Both the position numbers and the translations under genes were made by a program. This document shows, piece after piece, positions 53,206 through 63,864 of a DNA stretch of 64,000 bases. The DNA is from Epithemia pelagica (Eukaryota; Bacillariophyta; Bacillariophyceae; Surirellales; Surirellaceae). How positions within the stretch are numbered: the first letter of the stretch is position 1; the number at the start of each line of letters is the position of its first letter. The notes beneath the pieces were generated by a model. The model ran no database searches. It saw only the letters and a list, made by a program, of their open reading frames with translations, and had not been told where the DNA came from. The stretch lies in the NCBI GenBank assembly GCA_946965045.2, contig OX337240.1:2604001-2668000 (forward strand), in the 5' to 3' direction.

Positions 53206-53441
53206 TGTTGTTTTAACCGTGGTCACTGCCGATTAAAAGGGCCAACTAGTTTCGTAAAAAGGGGATTGAGTAAATTATAGGTATGGTCATGTTACGCTAT
53301 GGGTGCAAATGGTGCTGACGTATGAGGGTCGTCAGTGAATAGTGTCCAGTGGTGACGTGGGTCATGGGGGAAACCCTTACGCACGGGAGATGTCCCCCCC
53401 TGGTTCCGAATGCGCCAGGCGGCAACGGGGATCTTCCATCA
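53206..53441 (-). repeat. 5' LTR of copia copy 2
   Basis: 236 bp, minus orientation. Its outer edge is only 77 bp upstream of the EF-hand gene ATG at 53519, pointing away from that gene. Confidence 0.9.
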
Positions 53442-53518
53442 CATTGGACTCCATCACATTCCACTGGCCTTTTTGTGTTTTGAGTGAAAACAGCACACAC
53501 AGAGGAACCACGACCATT

Positions 53519-55455
53519 ATGAAGCAGCAGCAACCGTCAAAAAGAAGGATTCCACCATGGTCCATCGTTGCCTGGGCCGTCCTGTGGCTCGCAACAAACT
53601 TGCCTTCCTCGCACGCATTTCTTTCACCATCAACAACAACAACAACTCTACGGCCACTCCGCGTAGTAGACAGACACTTTGTGCCAACGACAACCACCAG
53701 GACCCTCGCCACAGCAGCAACAGCAAGACCCCGAAGCCTCCGTTCCACCCATTCGAGACTGTCTCGTCGGCGAGTCGGCTTGTACAATCAAGTGGATGCG
53801 ACCATCATGACAGCTGGTTCCAGCACACCATTGGAATCCATACTCCATACTGGATTCTTGGATTGGTCCAGTTTGGGTGCCCTAGGTGTGGTGATGCAAA
53901 ATCCCATTTTTTGGTCGACGGCCATCATGATCTCCATTGTCGCGCTCTTGTTTAGTTGGGAACAAGCCGTGGCTTCGGCCCGTCACGCCTTGCCGGAAAC
54001 CTTGCAACCCGTTGTGGATTCCATGTTGGTGGAAATGGGTGGTTTGGGCTTTATTGGATTGTTTCTCAGTATTACCGTTGTTGATGGTCCCCTCGGTGGT
54101 TTGGTGGGCGGTTTGTCGCAACAATTTTTGGGCAATCCGCACATTTATTGGAAAGCTTTGAATTTTTGCACGAATCCTCTTTTGAAGTCGCCGTCAGCTT
54201 TTTTCTCATTGCCGCCTTGACGGTCGTGAGTGTCGTGCAAGAGGTGGAAAGTTTGGAATTGGTCTCCCGTGCCGTCTTTGATTTGGATGGCGATGGCGAT
54301 GTCACCTTGGGTGAAATTGCCGAGGTCTTGAATGTCGACAGTATGGTGTTGGATTTGGATGGCGATGGCGAATTGAGTGCCGACGAAATTCAATATGGAT
54401 TGGAAACGGCACCGCGACCCACCTTGTGGAAGGAAGCCTTTTTCAAATCCACCAGTGACATTCAAGCAGAAGCCTTGATTGTGCGCGAACGATTGTTGCA
54501 AGAACATGCCGACACTATTACGGAAACCAGTTTTCAAATGGACACCTACTTTGTCAAGATTTTTGGACGTAATTTGCAAGAAATGGTGGAATTGTCGCCC
54601 TTGACCTGGCTGCCCCTCTTGCCCGTGGTGGCCTTGGGACAATCGATTGATTTGTCCCGCGATATTGTCAGTGCCCGGAGTACCAATGCCTTTGAATCCT
54701 GTGGTGAATTTATCACCTCACCGGGATATTTGGCTGCCCAAACCATTGCCCTTGTCTTGGCCTGTGTCTGGGGCGTGTGGAATTTTTGGAAAATGGTCCA
54801 AATCAAGGGCATGTTGTTGCCCACCCTGATCCGGACGCCACCGACCGTCCCCGACGGTCCCAGTGAAGCCGTCTTGTTGCCACCGCGGTACGAAGACGAT
54901 TACTTTTTGCAAGCCTTTGATTCCTCGCCCTTTCCCATTGGTGCCATTGAATCCCTTTTGGGCAAGAAGGGTCGACATCGTCACGAAGCCTTGTTTGGAA
55001 CGGCCGGTCGAGCGGGACCACACTTGTATCAAAATTCCATCAAATTGCACACCTGCTTTGTCGTTGCCCAACTCGTGTTTGTGCTGGGACAAATTGTCAC
55101 GCGCGATTTGGCCGCCCTCGTCACGTTGAATGGCGGTGCGGCGGGGGATGCCATGATGGTGGCCATGGGAAGACCCGAGGCCCTGCTTCCCGAATTGACC
55201 CTGTACGGCGTCTATTCCATACTCTTGGCGGGACAATTGTGGATTGTTCCCAAAACCTTTTTGGATTATTCCCTCGTGACCAGTATTGAACGACTCATTG
55301 AAGTGGACGTTTTGACCGAATCGTGCTTGTTGGATGGAGAATGCGAACTGCCAGTGACGACTACGACGACGACTACGGACAGCAACCAGTCGGTAGTACC
55401 GTCGTCGTCGGCCAATGGATCCATTCCGGCGACCGTAACGCCTGTGACGGAATAA
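53519..55455 (+). pseudogene. Plastid-targeted EF-hand membrane protein, frame broken once
   Basis: From ATG 53519 the product starts with a signal peptide ending Ser-Ser-His-Ala|Phe-Leu-Ser-Pro, the diatom plastid-import type, then a Thr/Arg-rich transit region. About six or seven hydrophobic segments follow. Two adjacent canonical EF-hand loops, Asp-Leu-Asp-Gly-Asp-Gly-Asp ... Glu and Asp-Leu-Asp-Gly-Asp-Gly-Glu ... Glu (about 54280-54395), suggest calcium binding. Near 54143-54150 the frame changes as if one base were lost: upstream the first frame runs to 54220, but good coding sequence resumes in the next frame from about 54148 to the stop at 55455. No GT-AG intron explains it. It may be a real mutation or a sequence error. 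I do not recognise the family. A copia LTR lies just upstream. Confidence 0.65.
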
Positions 55456-55940
55456 AAGAAAGCGCAAGGAACCAACAACGGACGTTACCAAGAATACGGA
55501 GCATTCTTACGACTCGACCACTCGTTTTTCGTTCACTTCCTGGACACACACCTAGGAATCAATCAATCCATGAACCTGAGTGCAGCAACTCGCCCACTGC
55601 TGGTTTCCTTCCCATCCATACTACATCTCATTTCCGCTCTTTTGGAAACCACTACATCCACAAGACGAAACGATGTGGTGTATTGCCACCTACTGAGGAG
55701 AGGGAGGCAACACACGAAACCAAACACGATCCACAAACTCAACAACAACCATTCCATTTCACAGTCAACAGACAAAAGCTTAAACAACCCATGCCATATC
55801 CGCGATGCGTCAACACCAGAAGTTATAGTATGACGAAGCCGACACTATGCATCATGGCATTTTTAGAGAGGATAACGACCGACAACCCAATAACATGCGC
55901 TACTTTTACTAGAGAACAACGAACGACATTTCCTCTACTT
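55253..55940 (+). repeat. Segment duplicated at 58290-59022
   Basis: The last about 200 bp of the EF-hand coding region plus about 480 bp of downstream DNA match 58290-59022 in direct orientation with scattered differences and small indels. Confidence 0.8.
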
Positions 55941-56478
55941 GGAGGAAGACGTAGTCTACTCCTAACATGGATATGATTATTCGTGACTGAATACGCGACT
56001 GACTTAGTGTGGAACGTGACGCCTTTGTTCTTTCTTGAGCGCCGGGGGACAACTTTTTGGTGGCGATTCGCCAAACGTTGCACTGGCCTCTCCTCCTACG
56101 GAAGACAGAGCAAACGATGCATTCTGTCAGTCAGATGGAAGAAGAGGCAGTCATATTAAAGATATTGATTCAAAATGGTTCAAACCACGGAACGCCCAAC
56201 AATCAGCTACTCTTCCTCTCGGCCTCCCACAAGAAAGACTATAGGAAAACGAGCGTTCTTTGATTTTGCTCGGAAATGGAATATGCATTGGCAATACAAG
56301 TATAGATGGTCATCCAGATGAAACTACAAAGAAGCTATGCAATGTGCAGAAAAAGGCTTTGTGTTCTAACATCGGTTTGTTTGGAAACACGACAGGTGAG
56401 CCACCATCGGGAGATTTTCCCTCATCATCGTCGTCGAATAGAGTGTTCATTTCTTGAGGCGAGATGCCCACATCAGCA

Positions 56479-57426
56479 TCAATTGTCATCATCGTCATCA
56501 TCATCGAACAGAGTGTCCATTTCTTGAGGTGACATGTCCACGTCAGGATCCATTGCGAGACAGTCTTGTAGTGTCTGCACATTACAAAACATGTCTGGGG
56601 GTGCTTGATGGTTATCCTGCTTGGTTTGAGGATGACCCTTGTGGTCGTCGTGTCGTCTCCATGTACACCATGCTGGTCGCTCCTCGTTGAGATCCATTTC
56701 GCTGTCAAATTTGTCAAAGAAACCTTGATGCGCAGAGTTACTGATGGAAGGGCAAAGAAAAGTCAAGGAATCTTCTACCATGGTTGCCGTCGCCATGACA
56801 CCCGAGGAGGTGTGACTGCAGAGAGTTTCAAGGACACCAGCAGACTGCTGCTTTGAATGTTGGTCTTGAGGAATGAGTTGGCCGTTTGTTGTAAGAAGCT
56901 CCCCAGCTGGCGATACCATTACTCTTCTTTGTTTCCTCGACTTCTTTCTTGAGACACCATCATCCACCGGACTGGGACTAGTCAAGAGATGTGAAACGTC
57001 GGCTTCCTGCGCTCTCGGGGCGGAATCTGTTGTGCGGACTTGACGGGCCTTCCACGCCTTGAGAGACTTGAGGTGTCTTGTTTTTTCTACCGAGGTGTAC
57101 TCCTCTACGAGACGTCGTGATTCAGGATCGAGCAGCTTCCATCGCTTTCCGATGGCACGCGCCAGTTCCACAAAGCCAATCTTCCCGTGAGACTTTCGAT
57201 GGACGCGTTTCTTCCCCGTTTTCCGTTGGTGCGTACAGGCTACCTCATGGATTTCCGCCCACGTAACGGGGATCCCGTTCCAATCGGTTTGGTCGTCCAA
57301 GATGCGCTTGCGCTCGAGCTGGAAATACAAGTTATAGGCACTGAGTGGAGCTTTGGGTTTGGAGGTGGTACACGACAGAGCGAGGTACCCAATCGATGGG
57401 GAGGATGAAGCGGATCTCGTATTCAT
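56479..57426 (-). CDS. HMG-box DNA-binding protein
   Basis: 315 aa from ATG 57426; an upstream in-frame extension to 57519 looks non-coding. The HMG box spans about residues 22-124: Pro-Lys-Ala-Pro-Leu-Ser-Ala-Tyr-Asn-Leu-Tyr-Phe, then Gly-Lys-Ile-Gly-Phe-Val-Glu-Leu-Ala and Lys-Arg-Trp-Lys ... Tyr, with a basic insertion between the first and second helices, as in other diatom HMG proteins as I recall. A Lys/Arg cluster (Ser-Arg-Lys-Lys-Ser-Arg-Lys-Gln-Arg-Arg) follows as a likely nuclear signal. The C-terminus ends in poly-Asp. Immediately downstream a second copy of the Ser-Pro-Gln-Glu-Met ... poly-Asp module continues in another frame. Probably a transcription factor or chromatin protein. 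Confidence 0.8.
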   Translation of the reverse strand: MNTRSASSSPSIGYLALSCTTSKPKAPLSAYNLYFQLERKRILDDQTDWNGIPVTWAEIHEVACTHQRKTGKKRVHRKSHGKIGFVELARAIGKRWKLLDPESRRLVEEYTSVEKTRHLKSLKAWKARQVRTTDSAPRAQEADVSHLLTSPSPVDDGVSRKKSRKQRRVMVSPAGELLTTNGQLIPQDQHSKQQSAGVLETLCSHTSSGVMATATMVEDSLTFLCPSISNSAHQGFFDKFDSEMDLNEERPAWCTWRRHDDHKGHPQTKQDNHQAPPDMFCNVQTLQDCLAMDPDVDMSPQEMDTLFDDDDDDDN

Positions 57427-58289
57427 TTTCACGCTCCCGTACTTGCGATATACTATTTTATGAATGATGTGGATCGTCAACCCACGCGACCTACGTTTTT
57501 TGTTCGGAGCCAACGTCAAAATCGCAATCTACTTTATCGGAATGTCCGGGCTTTGCGTGGTGACTCTGTTTTGTCTCTGTATTCTCTGCATTATTTGATT
57601 TGAGACGTCGTTCTGTTCGGATGAAAGAATGCTGCTGCGGAAGAATAAAGAACAATCATCTGCGTTGTCGTCGTTTCTGGAACGTCTATAGAATCACTCA
57701 AGAAACGAGTTTTCCATTCGGATTCCAGATTTCATACCTTACAATACGAGCTCGTACACTCAATCACCAGTCACTGTTGAGAGAGTTGATGTGAAACAAG
57801 AAACATGCTTAGAACGAGGAACGGAAATAATAATAATGACGACCAGAATGATCTGCACCTTCTACAGCATATAAGTCTGTAGTCCAAGAATCCGAGTGGT
57901 GATCTGGGTTCTGCAACGATCTAAGGTACGAATCCCGGCTTCCAATTTCCAGTCTCCACTCTCGCCCTTCAGGCCTCTCTTGGCCAGCGATCATGTATGT
58001 ATCATGAGAGAGAGAACAAATAATAATAATGGAGCTCCAGTGACCTAGTGACCATCATCTAGCCTCTCTGTTTTGTGCTTACTACGTACTTCGTTTTTCG
58101 CATTGTCTCATGGGGCATAGGGAGCATAACTCATAACAATCAGAGCAATACGATTACTCCGAGACTTATGAGCTATCCAGACTGTCTACTGTCGTCATCT
58201 CCGATTTTTCCTAGGAATACCTACCTAGGTAGTGTTACCGAATACCGCCCGGTCCAAACTCCCCCAAACCCCAACCCCCCCCCCCCCCC
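57427..58289. other. Intergenic region ending in a poly-C tract
   Basis: No gene recognised. A C-rich tract (about 58260-58289) lies directly at the left junction of the duplicated EF-hand tail. Confidence 0.5.
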
Positions 58290-59022
58290 AAACCTTTTTG
58301 GATTATTCCCTCGTGACCAGTATTGAACGACTCATTGAAGTGGACTTTCTGACCGAATCGTGCTTGTTGGATGGAGAATGCGAACTGCCAGGGTTACGAC
58401 GACGACTACGGACAGCAACCAGTCGGTAGTACCGTCGTCGTCGACCAATGGATCCACTCCAGCGACCGTAACGCCTGTGACGGAATAAATCAAAGCAAGG
58501 AACCAGAATGTACTCGACCACTCGTTTCGTTCGACCGATCCATTCCGGCACGATAAGCGTCATTCGTTCCGTTCCTCTACACACACACATGCCGCCTTTT
58601 GGAATAGAGGAGTCTATCCATCCATCAATCAATCAATCGAGTGCAGCAACTACTCGCCCACTTGGCTCCTTCCCATCCATACGATACATCTCATCCCCAC
58701 TTGTTTGGAAACCACTACATCCACAAGACGAAAAGATGTGACGTATTGTACGCCTACGGGCCACCGACCAACCTACAGAGAGGGCGGCAACACACGAAAC
58801 CAAACACGATCCACATACTCAAAAGCAACCATTTCATTCCACAGGCAAAAAGACAAAAAAGCTTAAACAACCCATGCCATATCCGCGAAGCGTCAACACC
58901 AGAAGTTATAGTATGACGAAGCCAACACTATGGATTGGATTTTTAGAGAGGACACCGACCGACAGCATAATGACACAACGCTACCTTTAGAGAACAATGA
59001 ACGACATTTCCTCGACTTCTCC
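58290..59022 (+). pseudogene. Partial duplicate of the EF-hand gene 3' end
   Basis: Starts inside the coding sequence at the Lys-Thr-Phe-Leu-Asp-Tyr-Ser-Leu-Val-Thr-Ser block and continues through the stop and 3' flank. Relative to 55253-55940 a Val-Thr repeat region is altered (a short deletion plus GGGTTACGACG), shifting its frame. There is no 5' part, so it is a dead fragment. Confidence 0.8.
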
Positions 59023-59463
59023 TAGAGGAACAAAACTAGCAAATGTTCCCATCATTCCATCAATCGGGGACGGAGGAAGCGAATAACATTACGAGCAGCT
59101 CCACTCCCAACTTTTTCACTCACACGTGCCTTTTGGCCCAAAACGAGCATGCCCTCCCCACCAGTGATTGGCACGCGCCCATAAATAGAGCAGACAATCA
59201 ATCCCATTCGGACAATTCTAATTTCTTAACGATTTATTAAATTCCGAAATGACATGTCTCGATCTTTTTCACATTCTTGACTGGTAGTAACCATTCGGAA
59301 GTTGAAATCACAATCTACAAGAGCCATTGGACGATGCATGCCAATGTGTTACTCTTGTCCATTGAACAACGATACCAAGACAACAGCTGACCTGAATCAA
59401 GCCACACTTGTTCCAATTACAACACAAGAACAATCAAACAATCGCTGATGCTAAGGTGCCATC

Positions 59464-59973
59464 ATGCCGCAAGAAGGGCCCATCTATGTCCCTCACTTTG
59501 ACGATGTATTTCGTATGAACACCTTTATGCACGTCAAGCTTTCCGATCAAGACAACAACACAACAACTGTTTGTCAATTGATTAAACACCAGGGAGCAGT
59601 GTGTCTGCGACTTTACTACCCGCTATTCCCAAAGCACAACCTCAAATGCCACCCATCCGTTCCCTCTCACTCATTCTCCAAGGTGATCGAGGGCCCTGGT
59701 TCGAATCACATTGAACAATACAAGTCCGACCGTTGGTTTCCTGCGCACGATCTTTTCAGACAGAATATCAAGATCAGATACCCGGCTTTTGTTTTTACCT
59801 TGGAGGAGTTCATCGATCCTGCTAATAGTTGGGCAAACGGTCTCACCAACGTTAACATATGCCGATACAAGGAACCTGCAAGCTTACTTCAAGACCCACC
59901 CAATCGATCTCTCATCCCCTTGCAGCCCAACGAAATTTGCTGCTTCCCTTTGAACTATCGTCCCGAGAACTGA
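59464..59973 (+). pseudogene. ORF-B fragment, copy 2
   Basis: 169 aa matching the first about 190 residues of the intact ORF-B (Phe-x-Asp-Val-Phe, Thr-Thr-Thr-Val-Cys, Ile-Lys-Ile-Arg-Tyr-Pro-Ala-Phe-Val-Phe, Ala-Asn-Ser-Trp-Ala). It stops in the deletion junction, overlapping the end of ORF-A by 19 bp. Confidence 0.75.
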
Positions 59974-62304
59974 ATCGATGTCAATGCAGTCTTCTCGATT
60001 GGAGTGGCACTGAGTCTCGGGCCTTCGGTCCAATCAACTTTGATCTTGGACTTTTTCCACAAGGATTCAAGTTTCTTAGAGATCGTTGGCATCTCTTTCT
60101 TGAATTGTTTCACCTCCACCTCGAGTATACCGATGAATTCCTCGGTACACATAGAGGAATGGTAGCATTTCCAGTCCTCTAATTCGGTGTAGCCAAGCTC
60201 AATACACCATTTGCACTGCTCCATGGCGGCGTTTGGAGAGGCGAGATGCGCACTGGTGATGTTGCATTTACTACATGGGTACGTAACGTTCTTGGCGGCA
60301 CCTCCCTTGTCAGACAGTTTCCAATCGGAACACATGTCTGAATCAAAGGGAGTGCTTATCTTCTCGACCCCGTATTCTGACGAAAGCACTGTATCGCCTG
60401 CTTCCTTGTTTTCCTTATGCATCATAGCGAAAATGCCACGAGTCGTAGCCTTGGTTTCCTTGCAAAGTATGCAAACCTGGGGGTAAACAGCCATTAAAGA
60501 CTGTTTAAGAGGGTTGCTTTCATCGTTGAATTTGAAGCCGCCAAGGGTGTGAGTCAAATTATTACTTAATCTTGCGGCGGCCATCGACATCGACACCGTT
60601 CGGTTGGATTCTTGGGCCTCGTTTGCGATCATGTCTTGGGTCTCCAGTACATGGGTCATCATGTCCGCTCCACGGAAATAGAAGCCCTCAGAATGGTCTT
60701 TCAAGTTGCGGATCATCTTGAAGGGGATGAATGTGTCAGCATATGCTTCCACATGTGATGCATACGCCTTTAATGCTGCGGCCGAAGGAAGGATGGTGTG
60801 TATCCCTTTGGCGCCTTTCGTCTCGCATCGTCGTAACACCTCCACTCCAGAGTAACTCAAGCGACCACCAGCCAAGTCCATTTGCCGGAGAATTTCAAAC
60901 GGGGTGAATACATTGGCGCGCAAATATTTGCCAACTTGCTTCACAATGCAGTCTCTTAACTGGATTGAAGAATGTTGTAGCATGATGACTGTGGGTACCA
61001 TGTCGGCTAACGGCCTCTTCGATGACATCCCTGACATGCAGAACGATTGTATCCGCGTTTTCTTTTTTTGAACATGTTGTGGGAACATGCATGAGTTCCT
61101 TACTTTCTTGTCGACTGGCGCGAATTCTCTCGAGATATCGGATTCGGTCGTACCGAGACTTGCTGTTCTTCCTTTCCGACGCAAGAAGACGTTGGAGGCG
61201 GACTTTGTCGTTGTTCGCCTTCTCTAATTTGTCACGGAGAGTGGCAATTTGGTCGGTCATCTCAGCTACTGCGAACATTTGTGACGGTAAGATGGGAGGA
61301 GGACATGGAACTGGTGCAGCGAAGTTCTCTTGGCCTTCCGTATTCTGCGACGTCGTAACAGGCAAAGGCGGAGGGGGCGAGTCACAAGGGGGGGAAACAG
61401 TCTTGGTTAAATCAATAGGGTCGGTTTGACACCATTGGTCTAGGAATTGTATAACTTCTTCGTCGGATGAATCAGAGGAAGAATCTTCATCAACGTCAGC
61501 TTGTTTTTCGGATTCGGAAGGCGCTTGCTTGGATTGAGTTTCTGTTGCAGGTTCGTTGTCGGACCCGACAGAAGTTTGCTTGGATTGCAATTCTGTTGCG
61601 GATTGGTTTTCAGACTTGGAAGGAACTTGCTTTGGTTTGTTTTCCGACTCAAAAGAACTTTGCTTCGATTGAGTTTCCGTGGCAGATGATTCACCCTCAT
61701 TTTGGTACGAGACAACAGGAGGCTCGGTTTTGCGACTCTTTTTACGACGAGTACTCAATCGAAACTTGGGTTTGCGTTTCTTCTTTGGTACAGGAACTTC
61801 GAGAGGAACGTCATCCTTGTCTAGATTGACGGTCGTCGACGGCTCAGTGACGGGTTGGATGGGAGCTGTCTTCATGGCAGACTGTTTCCTTTTGTTCTTT
61901 TCTTTCTCTCTCTCTCTCTCGTCTATCATACGATCCGTAGGGTATAGAGTCGTTTGATGACGGGCTCTGCACTTGTATTGACCAGAGAAACGGTTGATCT
62001 CTCGGTCAGGGTTGGCAAGTTCTTGATTGTCAGCCATCGTACAATTGCCACAGAAGAAGAAACCACCACGAAACCTAGCAACTCGATCTTGTCCGAACAC
62101 CGAACAAGGCTTAAACTCTTCCTTCCGAAAATTTCTGCAAATGCGGGCGATTTGTTCGCGTTCATTGAAGCTTTGTTCCACCGACACACCTTTCTTGAAA
62201 CGAGTGGATCGAGTTTGTTGTTTCGGTGAAGGGGGGAGAAGCTGAATTTGCCGGTCTGAACGGCGGATAGGAGGAGGTTTCTTCTCGTCCATTGGATGAA
62301 ACAA
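59955..62304 (-). pseudogene. ORF-A, copy 2, frameshifted and lacking the C-terminal third
   Basis: ATG 62304 (or the Met four codons on). The N-terminal Cys/His region (Phe-Phe-Phe-Cys-Gly-Asn-Cys ... Tyr-Lys-Cys-x3-His) is clear. A linker follows with a Gln-Thr/Ser-Lys repeat. The first frame ends at 60895; homology resumes in another frame (to 59955), consistent with loss of about 40 bp near 60960 relative to copy 1. The middle domain is present, including the two Cys-x2-Cys pairs; the Ile-Pro-Cys-Ile-Leu-His and Gly-Trp-Glu ... Arg-Gly-Gly blocks are deleted. It cannot encode a complete ORF-A product. Confidence 0.75.
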
Positions 62305-63033
62305 AAATCAGGCTTGCCAAAGGATCCTTCTGTATATGAAGTCAACTTCAGCAACGGGGGTTGCTGATCTGTGCAGAGACGGAGGAGTAATCCATGATAC
62401 ATTGCTCGATTGGGCAGGTTGGAGTCATCGGATGCTCCTTTCGGAAGAGAGGCCCAAACTTTGAAATGGATGATTGAACGACGAATAACCTGCGACTCAA
62501 TTGTTATGCTCTATACAATTACGTATAAAAAAATGTCCCGTAGGGTGGACGATCGAGTGAGCCGAGTGTCAGTAGTGCATCTCCCTCATATTTTGGTGTC
62601 TCAGCCAAGGGCGCTTTTGGGAGCGTAATTGAGCATCGATGAAGGTGCGCTGATGCTGATCTAACTATACAGGGCACTAGAGTTGTTATTTCTCAAGTGA
62701 ACTGGATACTTACATCAGAGTCGGAGGTTGGGCATTGCTGTCGTTAAGGCGTCCTAAGTTGGCTCGGATGGTTTTGGTCAAAAATCGGATGCTCGGGGTC
62801 TTACATTTAATGAAAAACTCTTCCACAAATTAGGGGTATAGTGAATTTTGGGTTTCTGAGATGGTGGAGATTGGTCGCTGGCGAGGCTCGCGCGTGCGTT
62901 GGGAGTGTAGCTGCTCGTAATGCAAGCAAAGTGTGCAGTGGTCGCACATAGCAGAGAAACTGGTCTAGCCTGAGCGTGTTTTTTCATGTTTCACGTTTCA
63001 CATTGCACGAACTACTTCCTTCCAACCACTCAA

Positions 63034-63040
63034 ACAACAA

Positions 63041-63070
<30 letters not shown>
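63034..63070 (+). repeat. CAA/CAG microsatellite
   Basis: Four CAA units followed by about nine CAG units, upstream of the retropepsin ORF. In-frame stops (TAA at about 63088 and 63094) separate it from that ORF unless an intron lies between. Confidence 0.85.
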
Positions 63071-63071
<1 letters not shown>

Positions 63072-63213
63072 TCAGAAGCAGCTCCATTAACCTTAAGCAC
63101 CAGCTCCCGCCGCAACAACTCAAGACACTGTAATTGCAGAACAGGAAACACCCGTCGACGCCGTGGACGGGACAGTGCCTAAAAAAAGACGATCACTGAA
63201 GACCATTGCAAAC

Positions 63214-63864
63214 ATGGACGACGATATTCCAAAGCAAGCCACCGATTCCACTCCAGCAACATCTCCGACTGAGAGCGAGGATTCGCTACTCGACCCTCCC
63301 GATTACATTCCTCCAGACCAGCAGGATATGATGCTGATGGATATCACCAGCGACATTCTGCATTCTAGCAACGGTACCGTCTCAATTGGACGGGGTGAGC
63401 CGTATTTGAGCGAGGCGGATGTATTCCCGCAGACCTGGCCGGCATATGGAACAATTTATGGCTATAACAAGCGCCTCATGATTAGCCTACCTTGCAGACG
63501 CGTACGACCCAATCGAAACCACAAAGTTTTGAACGTTTACTTTTTGGTTGATACGGGTTCCCCATGTTCCTATCTGTGTCGAGAGACATTTGACGCTCTC
63601 ATCGATAAACCAGGATGTGCCTTGCCGAAGCAGCTCCAGGTCGTTGTAAAGGACGAGTCATGCCCCATGATATTTCACATGTCCCCTCTGGGAACCCCAG
63701 AAGAACCTGGAAAGTTCCGTGATGTCAATGTTCTTGGCATGGACTTTTTGCTTCAAAGTAAGGTGACGATGGTGGTGGACTCTTTTGTAAACCGCTTTCG
63801 TCTCGTAGCTCACGAGCCGAACCTTGCCCGTATCCTTGCGGAATATCCGGATGGTGATAATTGA
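63214..63864 (+). CDS. Retropepsin-fold (aspartic protease-like) protein
   Basis: 216 aa from ATG 63214; the frame is open upstream to about 63097 and may begin earlier after an intron. The active-site motif Leu-Val-Asp-Thr-Gly-Ser-Pro-Cys-Ser-Tyr-Leu lies at about residues 111-121, and the second hallmark, Val-Leu-Gly-Met-Asp-Phe-Leu (hydrophobic-hydrophobic-Gly), at about 175-181. Together they describe a single-domain, dimer-type aspartic protease. The acidic, Pro-rich N-terminus shows no signal peptide. No reverse transcriptase is visible, so it could be a domesticated protease or the start of a retroelement outside the window. Its stop overlaps the start of the next ORF. Confidence 0.6.
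   Translation: MDDDIPKQATDSTPATSPTESEDSLLDPPDYIPPDQQDMMLMDITSDILHSSNGTVSIGRGEPYLSEADVFPQTWPAYGTIYGYNKRLMISLPCRRVRPNRNHKVLNVYFLVDTGSPCSYLCRETFDALIDKPGCALPKQLQVVVKDESCPMIFHMSPLGTPEEPGKFRDVNVLGMDFLLQSKVTMVVDSFVNRFRLVAHEPNLARILAEYPDGDN

Larger units (their letters stand above)
47150..53441 (-). mobile_element. Ty1/copia (CoDi-like) LTR retrotransposon, copy 2 (intact ORFs)
   Basis: Same family as 13240-19524, in the opposite orientation. LTRs at 47150-47386 (3') and 53206-53441 (5') differ by one C in a C run and one terminal base (CCAACA against CCATCA). The element is flanked by the 6-bp duplication CATTGG (47144-47149, 53442-53447). gag (51716-53119) and pol (47429-51661) are both open. A purine tract adjoins the 3' LTR. 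This looks potentially functional. Confidence 0.93.
59087..62922. mobile_element. Unclassified TIR DNA transposon, copy 2 (3.8 kb, internally deleted)
   Basis: The ends CATTACGAGCAGCTCCACTC (59087) and the inverse of CATTACGAGCAGCTACACTC (to 62922) match each other and the ends of copy 1. The convergent order is kept: ORF-B fragment on plus (59464-59973) and ORF-A on minus (59955-62304). About 2.3 kb present in copy 1, covering the C-terminal parts of both ORFs, is missing at a single junction near 59960. No exact target duplication was found beside the ends. Confidence 0.75.

Noticed and set aside
54121-54200. Intron explaining the frame change in the EF-hand gene
   Set aside because: The only GT...AG options are under about 90 bp and remove sequence that reads as conserved-looking protein; a one-base indel is simpler.
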